From the NCBI RefSeq assembly GCF_004336805.1, contig NZ_SJXM01000001.1, positions 186,001 through 250,000 on the forward strand: a stretch of 64,000 nt of DNA, given 5' to 3'. Made by a program: the position numbers and the translations under genes. Below, one piece after another: positions 7,939-16,442 of the stretch. The stretch is from Aeromicrobium sp. IC_218 (GTDB lineage Bacteria; Actinomycetota; Actinomycetes; Propionibacteriales; Nocardioidaceae). Below the pieces are notes generated by a model. It was given only the letters and a program-made list of their open reading frames with translations. It was not told the origin of the DNA and did no database searches. Within the stretch, counting starts at the first letter, position 1. Each line of letters opens with the position of its first letter.

Positions 7939-8142
7939 ATGAACATCGACCGTGCCGTCATGCTGCTGGCCGGGACCCTCGTCCTCGTGAGCGTCGTGCT
8001 CGCCGTGACCGTCTCGACCCGGTGGCTCGTCCTCACCGCGTTCGTGGGCGCCAACCTGCTCCAGGCGAGCCTCACCGGCTTCTGCCCCGCGGCCAGCGTC
8101 CTACGCCGCTTCGGGGTCGCCAGCGGGTGCGCGCTGCGCTGA
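7939..8142 (+). CDS. DUF2892 family inner-membrane protein
   Basis: 67 aa from ATG 7939, preceded by GAGAGGAG. Two predicted TM segments (about residues 5-25 and 30-50) enclose the family core: IDRAVMLLAGTLVLVSV, then LLQASLTGFCPAASVLRRFGV with the conserved FCP. DUF2892 domains are often fused to or beside rhodanese and sulfide-handling genes. It lies 27 bp after the MMPL gene in the same transcript, so it joins the predicted CsoR/CstR regulon. Confidence 0.85.
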   Translation: MNIDRAVMLLAGTLVLVSVVLAVTVSTRWLVLTAFVGANLLQASLTGFCPAASVLRRFGVASGCALR

Positions 8143-8152
8143 CCCCCGGACG

Positions 8153-8193
8153 CGACGGCGCCCCGCCCGACGAGGTCGGACGGGGCGCCGTCG
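8153..8193. terminator. Bidirectional terminator between DUF2892 and MFS genes
   Basis: CGACGGCGCCCCG at 8153-8165 pairs with CGGGGCGCCGTCG further right, extended by GA/TC pairs with one mismatch, around the small loop CGAGG. It separates two convergent genes. Confidence 0.75.
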
Positions 8194-8205
8194 GGCGTGT
8201 CGGGG

Positions 8206-9798
8206 TCAGCCGACGTGGACGCCGCCCTCGGGGCCGTCCGTGGCCAGCTCCTCGTGCTTGACGTTGAGGAACGTCCAGATCGCGAGCGAGCCGATGGCGA
8301 TGAGCACGGCGCCGACCAGGAAGGCCGCCGTCGCGCCCTCGGTGAACGACCCGAGGAAGGCCAGCTGGCCGGCCGCGTCCGCGGGCATGCCCTGGGCGGT
8401 GAGGTCGCCGCCCAGCGAGTCCTTGGTGCCCTGGGCCGCCTGCAGGGCCACGGTGCTGAGGATGGCCAGGCCGAGCGCGCCGCCGACCTGCTGCATCGTG
8501 TTCAGGACGCCGGACCCGACACCCGAGTCCTCCGGACGCAGGTGGTGCACGGCCGTGAGGGTCAGCGGCACGAAGACCGCGCCCATGCCGACCGACATCA
8601 GGACGATGAACGGGAAGATCGACGCCCAGTAGTTCACGTCGGCGCCCAGGTGGCCACCGTTCGCGAGCGCCGCCAGGTCGGACGCGCCGTGCGGGACGTC
8701 CAGCCGCGAGAACCCGAACAGGGCCGCGGAGGCCATGAGCGTGCCGACGCCGGCGATGAAGCGCGGGTCGATGCGGTTGACCAGGTTCGACGAGACGCCG
8801 GCACCGATGACGATGCCCACCGAGAACGGCAGGAACGCGAAGCCGGTGTGCAGCGGGCTGTAGCCGACCACGAGCTGGATGAACAGGCTCAGGAAGTAGA
8901 ACATCGCGAACATCGCGGCCGGGACGATCATCATCACCAGGAAGCTCGTGGCGCGGGTGCGGTTGGCGAACACGCGCACGGGCAGCAGCGGGTGGGCCAC
9001 CCGCGACTCGATGACGGCGAACACCGCGAGCAGGACGACGCCCGCGGCCAGGGACGCGATCGTCCACGGGTCGCCCCAACCGTGGGCCTCCTCGCCGGCG
9101 CGGGAGAACCCGTAGACCAGGCCGAGCAGGCCGAGGGTGCCGGTGATGGCACCGGGCACGTCGAGCTCGCCCGGGTGCGACTCGGACTCGGGCAGGAAGC
9201 GCGGCGCCGCGAAGGCCGCCAGCAGGCCGATCGGGACGTTGATGAGGAAGGTCCAGCGCCAGCCCTCGAGCCCCAGGAGGGGGTCGAGACCGGTCAGCCA
9301 GCCGCCGAGGATGAGGCCGACGGCCGCGCCGGCGCCCGACATCGCCGCGTAGACGGCGAACGCGCGGTTGCGGGCGGGTCCGGCCGGGAACGTCGTCGTG
9401 ATGAGCGCGAGCGCGGCGGGGGAGGCCAGCGCGGCGCCCAGGCCCTGCAGGCCGCGGGCCGCGAGCAGCAGGCCCTCGTTCGCGGCGAAGCCGCCGAGCA
9501 GCGAGGCGATGGCGAAGACGGCCAGGCCGATCATGAACACGCGGCGGCGTCCGTACAGGTCGCCGAGGCGGCCGCCGAGCAGCAGCAGTCCGCCGAAGGC
9601 GAGGGCGTAGCCGGTGACGATCCAGGTGAGGTTGGCGTCGTCGATGCCCAGGTCGGCACCGATGAAGGGCAGCGCGATGTTGGCGATGGAGGCGTCCAGC
9701 ACCACCATCAGCTGCGCCACCGAGATGAGCAGCAGCGCCCATCCCAGGTGGAGCTCGCGGCCCGAGGACTGGGCCTCGGGCGTGGTCGTGTCGGTCAT
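8206..9798 (-). CDS. MFS drug exporter, DHA2 (14-TM, EmrB/QacA) family
   Basis: 530 aa. The N-terminus has LMVVLDASIANIALPFI (DHA2 motif D1), motif A GGRLGDLYGRRRVFMIG, motif C in GAGAAVGLILGGWLTG, and TM-rich sequence to the end consistent with 14 TM segments. Proton-driven efflux of hydrophobic drugs is the family role. RBS AAGGA lies 12 bp upstream of ATG. The next gene upstream on the same strand is a TetR repressor; the 74-bp gap contains a short tetranucleotide repeat. The pair looks like an autoregulated tetR-exporter operon controlled from the palindrome at 10484-10510. Confidence 0.92.
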   Translation of the reverse strand: MTDTTTPEAQSSGRELHLGWALLLISVAQLMVVLDASIANIALPFIGADLGIDDANLTWIVTGYALAFGGLLLLGGRLGDLYGRRRVFMIGLAVFAIASLLGGFAANEGLLLAARGLQGLGAALASPAALALITTTFPAGPARNRAFAVYAAMSGAGAAVGLILGGWLTGLDPLLGLEGWRWTFLINVPIGLLAAFAAPRFLPESESHPGELDVPGAITGTLGLLGLVYGFSRAGEEAHGWGDPWTIASLAAGVVLLAVFAVIESRVAHPLLPVRVFANRTRATSFLVMMIVPAAMFAMFYFLSLFIQLVVGYSPLHTGFAFLPFSVGIVIGAGVSSNLVNRIDPRFIAGVGTLMASAALFGFSRLDVPHGASDLAALANGGHLGADVNYWASIFPFIVLMSVGMGAVFVPLTLTAVHHLRPEDSGVGSGVLNTMQQVGGALGLAILSTVALQAAQGTKDSLGGDLTAQGMPADAAGQLAFLGSFTEGATAAFLVGAVLIAIGSLAIWTFLNVKHEELATDGPEGGVHVG

Positions 9799-9810
9799 GC
9801 GGGGGGTCCT

Positions 9811-9827
9811 TGTCTGTCTGTCTGTCT
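9811..9827. repeat. Tetranucleotide repeat (TGTC x4) in leader of the exporter gene
   Basis: TGTCTGTCTGTCTGTCT, a little over four units, lies 13 bp before the exporter start codon on the transcribed side (GACA units in the mRNA sense). Its place next to the ribosome-binding site could make translation sensitive to slippage, but four units is short. Confidence 0.7.
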
Positions 9828-9872
9828 CGGAGGTCCGGCGCGGGGGAGGGCCGGACGAGGAGGGAGGTGCGC

Positions 9873-10463
9873 TCAGCGCGTGGCGGAGGGCACGATGATC
9901 TGGTCGATCACGCGGGAGATGAGGCCGGGGTCGGCCGCCTCTCCCATCACGATCACGTGCTGCAGGACGATGCCGGCGAGGGCCGGCTCGAAGAGCTCGA
10001 GGTCGATGTCGTCACGGAGCTCGCCGCGGGCGGCGGCTCGCTCCCAGATGAGCCGCGACGCGGCGATCTTGGGCCCGAGGACGTCGCGGCGGAAGGCCTC
10101 GGCGAACTCGGGGTCACGGGCCAGGGCCGTCACGACGGCCCCGAACGCCCCGATCGTGGTCTGGTCCGTCAGGCCGCCCATGCCGCAGAAGACGGCCTCG
10201 AGGTCGCCCTTGAGCGTGCCGGTGTCGGCGATGCTCGTCGGTCCCTTCGAGTGGACGAGGGCCTCGATGACGAGTCCCACCTTGCTGCTCCACCGGCGGT
10301 ACAGCGTCGCCTTGGACGCCTTGGCCCGCGTGGCCACGGCGTCCATGGTCAGCCGGTCGTAGCCCACGTCGGCCAGCACCTCGAGCGTGGCGGCGAGGAT
10401 CTCCAGCTCGCGGTCGCCCTCGATGCGGGGGCGGACGGAGCCGGGGTCGGCGGGGCAGGTCAT
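9873..10463 (-). CDS. TetR-family repressor of the adjacent exporter
   Basis: 196 aa. The TetR HTH lies near residues 20-65 (ILAATLEVLADVGYDRLTMD, then ASKATLYRRWSSKVGLV). The C-terminal ligand domain includes a TetR_C-like stretch GIVLQHVIVMGEAADPG. RBS GAAGG precedes ATG. It is the first gene of a tetR-MFS operon and has a 27-bp palindromic operator 20 bp upstream. The ligand is probably an exporter substrate. Confidence 0.92.
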   Translation of the reverse strand: MTCPADPGSVRPRIEGDRELEILAATLEVLADVGYDRLTMDAVATRAKASKATLYRRWSSKVGLVIEALVHSKGPTSIADTGTLKGDLEAVFCGMGGLTDQTTIGAFGAVVTALARDPEFAEAFRRDVLGPKIAASRLIWERAAARGELRDDIDLELFEPALAGIVLQHVIVMGEAADPGLISRVIDQIIVPSATR

Positions 10464-10483
10464 GGTGGATACCTTCGGGACGA

Positions 10484-10510
10484 GATGAAACGGAACCGTT
10501 CCGTTTCATC
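10484..10510. promoter_or_regulatory. 27-bp palindromic TetR operator
   Basis: Arm GATGAAACGGAAC at 10484-10496, centre C, and the exact complement to 10510. It lies 20 bp upstream of the TetR start and should block the tetR-MFS promoter. The remainder of the gap to 10734 shows no further gene or clear signal. Confidence 0.85.
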
Positions 10511-10734
10511 GACACGCTACGGGGTCCGCGCCCCGGCCCGCCACCCCCCGGCCGGTGAATTCTGGGTGACGCGACGTGACGTCCGACACGATCGGCGGCG
10601 GCGTGCCTTCGGCGTGGCCGAGAGCCGCCCTGGATCGCCCGGCATGGGAGGATGCGGACGCAGAGATCGGCCAGGGCTTCGCGCGCCGCGCGACCGGACG
10701 AGGTGGAGACCGTGGAGGGACGTGTGAGCGCGCG

Positions 10735-12936
10735 ATGACGTCGCCCGAGGACCGGTCCCGTCGCAGCCTGCTGACCGGCACCGCGAGCGACCTGGACCAC
10801 CGGCTCTGGGAGGTCGCGGTCGGCGCGGCCGGCGTCGGCGTCTTCGTGTGGGACCTGGAGTCCCGCCAGCTGCGGTGGGACGGGTCGCTGCTGGAGATCT
10901 TCGGCCTCGACGACGCGACGTTCGACGGATCGATCGACACGTTCTTCGCCTCCGTCCACCCCGAGGATCGCGAGCGAGTCTCCGCCGCGCTCGAGAAGGC
11001 CATCGACGCCCTGGGCGCCTACGAGGCCGAGTACCGCATCAACACGCCGGCCGGCGAGCTGCGCTGGATCACGGCCCGCGGCATCGTGGTGCCGGGGCCG
11101 GAGGGCCGTCCGGCCCACCTGCTCGGTGCCGCGTTCGACAGCACCGCCGAGCGTGACGAGGACGCGCGCGTCACCCAGGTGCTCGAGGCCATGCCGATGG
11201 CGTTCTTCAGCCTCGACCGCGAGTGGCGGTTCACCTACGCCAACCCGGTCGCGCAGCGCCTGCTGGGCGCCGTGAGCCTGGACGTCGTCGGGTCCGTGAT
11301 CTGGGAGCTGTTCCCCGCGGCCGTCGGGTCGGACTTCGAGAAGGCGTACCGCGAGGCGATGGAGACCCAGCGCCCGGTCATGTTCGAGGCGTACTACCCG
11401 CCGCCGCTGGACGACTGGTACGAGGTGCGAGCCTGGCCGACGCCGAACGGGCTGTCGGTGTACTTCCTCGACATCACCGAACGCCGCCGGCTCCAGGAGG
11501 AGCTCGTCCGCTCGTCCCGGGTCAGCTCGCTGCTCGCCGACATCACCGGCGCGTTGAACGAGACGATGGAGGCCGAGGAGGCCGTCGCCGTCCTCGCCGA
11601 GCTGGTCGCCCCGACCCTCGCCGACTGGTGCATCGTCACGCTCGTCGAGGGCGAGGGGGCGCTGGCCACCAGCCACTGGCGCGAGCGCCTGCGCGACCTG
11701 GCCACCTGGCACGGCGACCCGGCCAGGCGCGCCCTGGTCGAGCGGTACGCCGAGGTGCGCATCTCCGCGCTCAGCGACGAGTCGTTCGTCCGGCGTGGCC
11801 TGGAGAGCCTGGACCCGGTCGTCCTGGAGAGCCAGGCCGAGGAGGCCGTCGGCGTGGGCCTGCAGTCGGACGAGGCGCGTCGCGTGCTCGCCGAGCTCGC
11901 GCCCGAGTCCGCCGTCGCCGTCCCGCTGCGCGGCCGGGGGCGCACGGTCGGTCTGCTGACCGCCTACCGGTCGGCCGACCGACCCACCTTCGGCGACGAG
12001 GACCTCGACGTCCTGCGCGAGGTGGCCGCGCGAGCCGGCCTGGCGCTCGACAACGCCCGCGTCTTCGCCGAGCAGCGCAAGCTGTCCGAGGCGCTGCAGC
12101 GCAGCCTGCTGACCGACCCGCCCGAGCCCGACCACCTGCACGTCTCGGTCCGGTACGAGCCGGCCGCCGAGGGGGCCGAGGTCGGCGGCGACTGGTACGA
12201 CTCGTTCATCCAGGAGGACGGCGCGACGAACGTCGTCATCGGTGACGTCGTCGGCCACGACACCGCGGCGGCGACGGCCATGGGCCAGCTGCGCGGCCTG
12301 CTGCGTGGCATCGCGATCACCACCGGCGAGGGCCCGGCCGAGGTGCTGCGCCGGGTCGACTCGGCGATGCAGCTGCTGCAGATCGAGACCACGGCCACGG
12401 TCGTCGCCGCTCGGTTCGAGCAGCTGGCCGACCAGCGGGCCGAGGGCGTCGTGAGCCTGCGCTGGTCCAGCGCCGGGCACCCGCCGCCGCTGGTGGCGGT
12501 CGTGCGCGACCCGGACCACCCCGCGCAGGGTGTCGACGTCGCCGAGGTCGGCCCCGGCTCGGCCCTCGACGTCGACGCGCACGAGCTCGACCAGGACCCC
12601 GACGTCCTGCTCGGCCTGGACCCGCGGTCCCCGCGGCACGAGGCGGTCGTCACCCTGCCGCGCGGCGCGACCGTGCTGTTCTACACCGACGGGCTCGTCG
12701 AGCGGCGCGGCGAGGACATCGACGCCGGCATCGAGCGGCTGCGCCGGGCGTTCGCGGACGTCGTGGGCCGCGGGCTGGCCGCCGACCTGGCCTGCGACGC
12801 GATCCTGCGCGAGCTGCGCCCGGACGTGCCCGAGGACGACGTCGCGCTCGTCATGGTGCGTCTGCACCGCGAGGACAAGCCGCGCCCGCCCGAGGCCGGT
12901 CCGCAGCGCACGCCGCCCGGGCTCAACCCCTCCTGA
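10735..12936 (+). CDS. PAS-PAS-GAF-SpoIIE (PP2C-type) serine phosphatase
   Basis: 733 aa from ATG 10735; upstream in-frame sequence is not protein-like. Two PAS folds come first: VGVFVWDLESRQLRWDGSLL with a PAC-like EYRINTPAGELRWITARG, then LEAMPMAFFSLDREWRFTYA. A GAF domain follows (about 270-440). The PP2C/SpoIIE domain has all metal-binding motifs: EVGGDWYDSF, IGDVVGHDTAAATAMGQ, YTDGLVERR and DDVALVMVRL. Such proteins dephosphorylate anti-anti-sigma factors in response to small ligands, light or redox state. No anti-sigma gene is adjacent, but a SigB/F-type sigma factor is encoded at 23311. No TM segments, so a soluble sensor. A second SpoIIE phosphatase with the same ERKLSEALQ linker is at 56209. 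Confidence 0.9.
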   Translation: MTSPEDRSRRSLLTGTASDLDHRLWEVAVGAAGVGVFVWDLESRQLRWDGSLLEIFGLDDATFDGSIDTFFASVHPEDRERVSAALEKAIDALGAYEAEYRINTPAGELRWITARGIVVPGPEGRPAHLLGAAFDSTAERDEDARVTQVLEAMPMAFFSLDREWRFTYANPVAQRLLGAVSLDVVGSVIWELFPAAVGSDFEKAYREAMETQRPVMFEAYYPPPLDDWYEVRAWPTPNGLSVYFLDITERRRLQEELVRSSRVSSLLADITGALNETMEAEEAVAVLAELVAPTLADWCIVTLVEGEGALATSHWRERLRDLATWHGDPARRALVERYAEVRISALSDESFVRRGLESLDPVVLESQAEEAVGVGLQSDEARRVLAELAPESAVAVPLRGRGRTVGLLTAYRSADRPTFGDEDLDVLREVAARAGLALDNARVFAEQRKLSEALQRSLLTDPPEPDHLHVSVRYEPAAEGAEVGGDWYDSFIQEDGATNVVIGDVVGHDTAAATAMGQLRGLLRGIAITTGEGPAEVLRRVDSAMQLLQIETTATVVAARFEQLADQRAEGVVSLRWSSAGHPPPLVAVVRDPDHPAQGVDVAEVGPGSALDVDAHELDQDPDVLLGLDPRSPRHEAVVTLPRGATVLFYTDGLVERRGEDIDAGIERLRRAFADVVGRGLAADLACDAILRELRPDVPEDDVALVMVRLHREDKPRPPEAGPQRTPPGLNPS

Positions 12937-12940
12937 ACGA

Positions 12941-12979
12941 CGACGAGGCCCCTCCCCACACGGGGAGGGGCCTCGGTCG
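12941..12979. terminator. Bidirectional terminator between phosphatase and marR
   Basis: GAGGCCCCTCCCC (12945-12957) pairs perfectly with 12962-12974 around an ACAC loop, extended by CGAC/GTCG with a bulge. It lies between convergent genes. Confidence 0.85.
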
Positions 12980-12983
12980 TCGC

Positions 12984-13454
12984 CTAGGAGCGCTCGTCGT
13001 CGTTGAGCCGGCGCAGCAGCTCGGCCAGCTCGCGGACGTCGTCGAGCTGCCACCCGCCCAGCCGCTCGTGCAGCATCCGGCGCTGCGGCCAGCCGACCTC
13101 GTCGATGCGGCGGCGGGCCTGGTCGGTCGCGGCGACGGTCATCGCGCGCCGGTCGGCCGGGTCGGGCTCGCGCACCACCAGGCCGAGGTCCACCAGCTGG
13201 GTGACCAGCCGGCTGACCTGGCCCTTGTCGGCGTGCAGCACCGCCGCGAGCGCGCCCTGGGGCTGCTCGCCCTCGCGGACGAGGTGGATCAGCAGCGCGA
13301 GCGACGGGGCGTGCAGGTCCGGGTGCACCTGCGTGGCCAGGTCGCGGAACCGGCGCTTGCTGTCGGACATCATCCGGACGAGCTGGCGCTCGACGTCCTC
13401 GACCGCGTCGCGACGGGCGCTCGGCCCGGTCGCCGGCTCACTGGTGGTGGTCAC
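12984..13454 (-). CDS. MarR-family regulator
   Basis: 156 aa. Winged-helix core LALLIHLVREGEQPQGALAA, recognition helix HADKGQVSRLVTQLVDLGLV, and wing REPDPADRRAMTVAATDQ are classic MarR. Dimerisation helices lie at both ends. Its first 17 bp overlap the end of the upstream MFS gene, so exporter and regulator are one operon with the regulator second. Probably a repressor of that operon, released by an exporter substrate. Confidence 0.92.
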   Translation of the reverse strand: MTTTSEPATGPSARRDAVEDVERQLVRMMSDSKRRFRDLATQVHPDLHAPSLALLIHLVREGEQPQGALAAVLHADKGQVSRLVTQLVDLGLVVREPDPADRRAMTVAATDQARRRIDEVGWPQRRMLHERLGGWQLDDVRELAELLRRLNDDERS

Positions 13455-15129
13455 GGCCGTCCCCGGGGTGGTCGGGACCGGTCTGGGCGGCGACGGCCTC
13501 GGCGGCCTGGGCGACCCGGGTGGCCGCCGTCTCCTCGTCCTGGCTGGTCTGCTTCTCGTGCCGGGTCTGGGTGCCGAGCGCCTTGTTCGGCAGCATGGCC
13601 ACGGCGAGCAGGCTGAGCAGTCCCAGCGGCGCGGCGTACAGGAAGATGTCGGCGACCGACTGGCCGTAGACCGACTCCACGATCTCGCGCACCGGACCGG
13701 GCAGGCTGCTGACCGACGGGATGGTGCCGTTGTGCAGCGCCTCGGCGACCGAGCGGCCCTGCTCGCCGAGCGAGGCGATGGCCTGCCCGAGCGCGTCCCG
13801 CTTCTCGCCCATGTGGGTGACGACCTTGTCGCCCAGGATCGAGCCGAGGACCGAGACGCCCACCGTGCCGCCGACCGAGCGGAAGAACGTGACGCCCGAG
13901 CTGGCGACGCCGAGGTCGCGCGGCTCGACGTCGTTCTGGACGACGAGCACCAGGTTCTGCATGACGATGCCGACGCCCGCGCCGAGCACGAACATGTACA
14001 CCGAGACCAGCACGAACGGGGTGTCGTACTCGATCGAGCCCATGGCCAGCAGGCCGACGGTGAGCGCGATCGCGCCGCCGACGAGGTAGCCCTTCCAGCG
14101 TCCGCTCGCGGTGATGCGACGGCCGATCACGGCGCTCGCGCCGAGCAGGCCGACCATCATCGGGATGGTCATGAGGCCGGACTGGGTGGCGGACGCGCCG
14201 CGAGCGAGCTGCATGTACTGCGACAGGAACACCGAGGTGCCGAACATCGCGACGCCGACCGCGAGGCTGCCGACGACCGACCAGCTGAACGTCCGGTTGC
14301 GGAACAGGTGCAGGGGCAGCAGCGGCTCGCTGTGGCGCACCTCGACGGCGACGAAGGCCGCGAGACCCAGGACCGAGCCAATCACCATGTACGCGCTGGT
14401 CGCGCTGATCCAGTCGAAGTCCTTGCCGACCAGGGTGACCCAGATGAGCAGGGTCGAGACCGAGGCCGCGAGCAGCACGATGCCGACGTAGTCGATCTTC
14501 ACGACGCGCTTGGGCAGCGGGGGCAGGTGCAGGGTGCGCTGGATCATGACCAGCGCGACGACGGCCAGCGGCACGGCGATGAAGAAGTTCCAGCGCCAGC
14601 TGATCGCGTCGGTGACGACGCCGCCCAGCAGCGGGCCACCGACGGTGGCCAGGGCCATGACGCCGCCGAACAGGCCCATGTACCGGCCACGCTCGCGCGG
14701 GGACACGATGTCGGCCATGACGATCTGGGTCAGGGCGCCCAGGCCGCCGGCGCCGATGCCCTGCACGGCGCGCATCGCGATGAGCCAGCCCGCGCCCTCG
14801 GCGAAGCCGGCGGACGCGCTGGCGACGATGAAGATCGTGATGGCGAGCTGCAGCAGCAGCTTGCGGTTCACCAGGTCGGCCAGCTTGCCCCAGATCGGGG
14901 TGGAGACCGCGGTGGTCAGCAGGGTCGCCGTGACGACCCAGGTGAAGGCGGTCTGGCCGCCGTGGAGGTCGGCCAGGATGATCGGCAGCGACGAGCTGAC
15001 CACGGTCGTGGCCAGCATCGACACGAACATGCCGAGCAGCAGTCCGGTGAGGACCTTGAGGATGGCGCGGTGGCGCGCGGCGTCGGCGTCCGCCTCGGCC
15101 TGCGTCCGCTCGGGATCAGGGGTGGTCAT
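13438..15129 (-). CDS. MFS drug exporter, DHA2 family (MDR)
   Basis: 563 aa with 14 TM character. Motifs: LLLGMFVSMLATTVVSSSLPIIL (TM1), motif A GKLADLVNRKLLLQLAI, motif C GVMALATVGGPLLGGVVTD. A long hydrophilic C-terminal tail (about 500-563) is rich in Ala, Gln and His, ending DHPGDGRDHHQ. This is the lead gene of an MFS-marR operon. Export of toxic hydrophobic compounds is the family role; no specific substrate can be named. Confidence 0.92.
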   Translation of the reverse strand: MTTPDPERTQAEADADAARHRAILKVLTGLLLGMFVSMLATTVVSSSLPIILADLHGGQTAFTWVVTATLLTTAVSTPIWGKLADLVNRKLLLQLAITIFIVASASAGFAEGAGWLIAMRAVQGIGAGGLGALTQIVMADIVSPRERGRYMGLFGGVMALATVGGPLLGGVVTDAISWRWNFFIAVPLAVVALVMIQRTLHLPPLPKRVVKIDYVGIVLLAASVSTLLIWVTLVGKDFDWISATSAYMVIGSVLGLAAFVAVEVRHSEPLLPLHLFRNRTFSWSVVGSLAVGVAMFGTSVFLSQYMQLARGASATQSGLMTIPMMVGLLGASAVIGRRITASGRWKGYLVGGAIALTVGLLAMGSIEYDTPFVLVSVYMFVLGAGVGIVMQNLVLVVQNDVEPRDLGVASSGVTFFRSVGGTVGVSVLGSILGDKVVTHMGEKRDALGQAIASLGEQGRSVAEALHNGTIPSVSSLPGPVREIVESVYGQSVADIFLYAAPLGLLSLLAVAMLPNKALGTQTRHEKQTSQDEETAATRVAQAAEAVAAQTGPDHPGDGRDHHQ

Positions 15130-15146
15130 GGGGTCTCCAGCGCTTC

Positions 15147-15180
15147 GTTGTGAACGTCAATAGTTGCGACTGTTCAACGA
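15147..15180. promoter_or_regulatory. Candidate MarR operator region
   Basis: Two inverted arrangements of TTG/CAA lie 18-51 bp upstream of the MFS start: TTGTGAACGTCAA (15148-15160) and GTTG-N8-CAAC at about 15163-15178. AT-rich TTGA/TCAA dyads are the common MarR operator style. The assignment is by position. Confidence 0.45.
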
Positions 15181-15215
15181 TACACCGTTGCGTGACGGAA
15201 CCAAAGTCTTCTGCG

Positions 15216-16055
15216 TCACGCGTCGCCGGTCTCCACCGGCCGGATCCCGGGACGTCCCCAGTCCGCCCACGACCCGTCGTAGACCCGGTACGGACGTCCG
15301 GTGAGCTCGGCCGCGAGGCCGACGACGCACGCCGTGACGCCGGAGCCGCAGCTCACGACCACCGGCACGTCGGGACCGGCGACCGCGTCGAGCGCGGCCC
15401 GCAGCGCGTCGACCGGACGCAGTCGTCCGTCGTCCAGCAGGTCGGTGAAGGGAAGGTTCACGCTGCCCGGCACGTGACCGCCGCGCAGCCCCGGCCGCGG
15501 CTCGGGGTCGCGCCCGGCGAAGCGTCCCGTGCTGCGCGCGTCGACCAGCACCGCGGCGCCGGAGTCGAGCACCGCCTGCACCCCGTCGGCGTCCACGACG
15601 ACCCCGTCCGCGGCCCGGGGCACGAAGTCGCCCGGCGCGACGCTCTCCTGCGGCGCGTCCGCCGGCTCGGTGGGCAGTCCGGCGTCCAGCCAGGCGGGCA
15701 GTCCTCCGTCCAGCACCGAGACGTGCGCGTGACCCGCGGTCGTCAGCATCCAGCGCACGCGGGCGCTGGCGTAGACGCTGTGCGCGTCGTAGACGACGAC
15801 GTGGTGCGCGGCGTCCACGCCGAGGTCGCGCACGGCGACGCCGAGCCGCTCGGCGTCCGGTCGCGTGTGCGGCAGGTCGGACGCCGGGTCCGAGAGGCTG
15901 CCGTCGAGGTCGGCCCGTCGGGCACCGGGGACGCGCCGGTCGGCCGGCGGCAGGGTGCCGACGACGGCCTCGAGGACGATCACGCGCGGGTCGCCGAGGT
16001 GCGCGGCGAGCCAGGTGGCGTCGACGAGGGCGGGGGAGCGGTCGGTCGGGCTCAT
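15216..16055 (-). CDS. sseA: Sulfurtransferase (3-mercaptopyruvate / thiosulfate type, two rhodanese domains)
   Basis: 279 aa, the usual length. The N-terminal inactive rhodanese domain (about 5-125) carries VVVYDAHSVYASARVRWML, with Asp at the cysteine position. The C-terminal active domain has VDARSTGRFAG and the catalytic loop CGSGVTA (Cys near 236). CG[S/A]GVTA marks 3-mercaptopyruvate sulfurtransferases rather than the CRxGxR of thiosulfate rhodaneses. It transfers sulfane sulfur from mercaptopyruvate to acceptors. Cytoplasmic; no signal peptide. It is a single gene ahead of a terminator. It may produce the persulfide that the CstR-like sensor at 4906 would detect, but that link is inference. 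Confidence 0.9.
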   Translation of the reverse strand: MSPTDRSPALVDATWLAAHLGDPRVIVLEAVVGTLPPADRRVPGARRADLDGSLSDPASDLPHTRPDAERLGVAVRDLGVDAAHHVVVYDAHSVYASARVRWMLTTAGHAHVSVLDGGLPAWLDAGLPTEPADAPQESVAPGDFVPRAADGVVVDADGVQAVLDSGAAVLVDARSTGRFAGRDPEPRPGLRGGHVPGSVNLPFTDLLDDGRLRPVDALRAALDAVAGPDVPVVVSCGSGVTACVVGLAAELTGRPYRVYDGSWADWGRPGIRPVETGDA

Positions 16056-16085
16056 CGGGCCACCCTAGGGCGCGCCCACGACGTG

Positions 16086-16120
16086 CGAGAGCCCCCGTCC
16101 CGGTGGGACGAGGGCTCTCG
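16086..16120. terminator. Hairpin terminator upstream of sseA
   Basis: CGAGAGCCC (16086-16094) pairs with 16112-16120, and an inner stem CGTCCC/GGGACG closes on loop GGT. It stops leftward transcription from the small GPGG membrane protein before sseA. Confidence 0.7.
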
Positions 16121-16133
16121 AGAGCGCTGGGGA

Positions 16134-16295
16134 CTAGGCCCTGGCGCCTCCACGGTTGAAGATGCTCCAACCACCGGGGCCCACGGCGAGGCCGACGATG
16201 ATGAGCACGATGCCGAGCAGGATGCTGCCCTGGATCAGGGTGATGATGCCCCAGATCACGAGGATGACAGCGGCGATCCACAACAGGAATCCCAT
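16134..16295 (-). CDS. Small GPGG-motif membrane protein
   Basis: 53 aa from the ATG at 16295, preceded by GAGAGG. Almost all of it is two hydrophobic helices (FLLWIAAVILVIWGIITLI, then ILLGIVLIIVGLAVGPGG), followed by SIFNRGG and a basic end. Small proteins with this GPGG-then-SIFNR tail recur in actinobacteria; their function is unknown. Monocistronic, closed by the hairpin at 16086-16120. Confidence 0.75.
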   Translation of the reverse strand: MGFLLWIAAVILVIWGIITLIQGSILLGIVLIIVGLAVGPGGWSIFNRGGARA

Positions 16296-16442
16296 GATGG
16301 TGACCTCTCTTCTGCCGCTCCGTTGCGACGAGTCGACTCTGGCAGCGTCCGGAGGGGTCCGCACCTCGAGATCGGGGGTTGACGGGTGAGGGTTCTCTTA
16401 GCCAGGCGTGCCGAGGCCGTCCGGACGCGGCACGATCGAGGC

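Noticed and set aside
10114-13053. 979-codon open frame opposite the phosphatase gene
   Set aside because: Compositional shadow; the plus-strand PAS-GAF-SpoIIE gene has all catalytic motifs.
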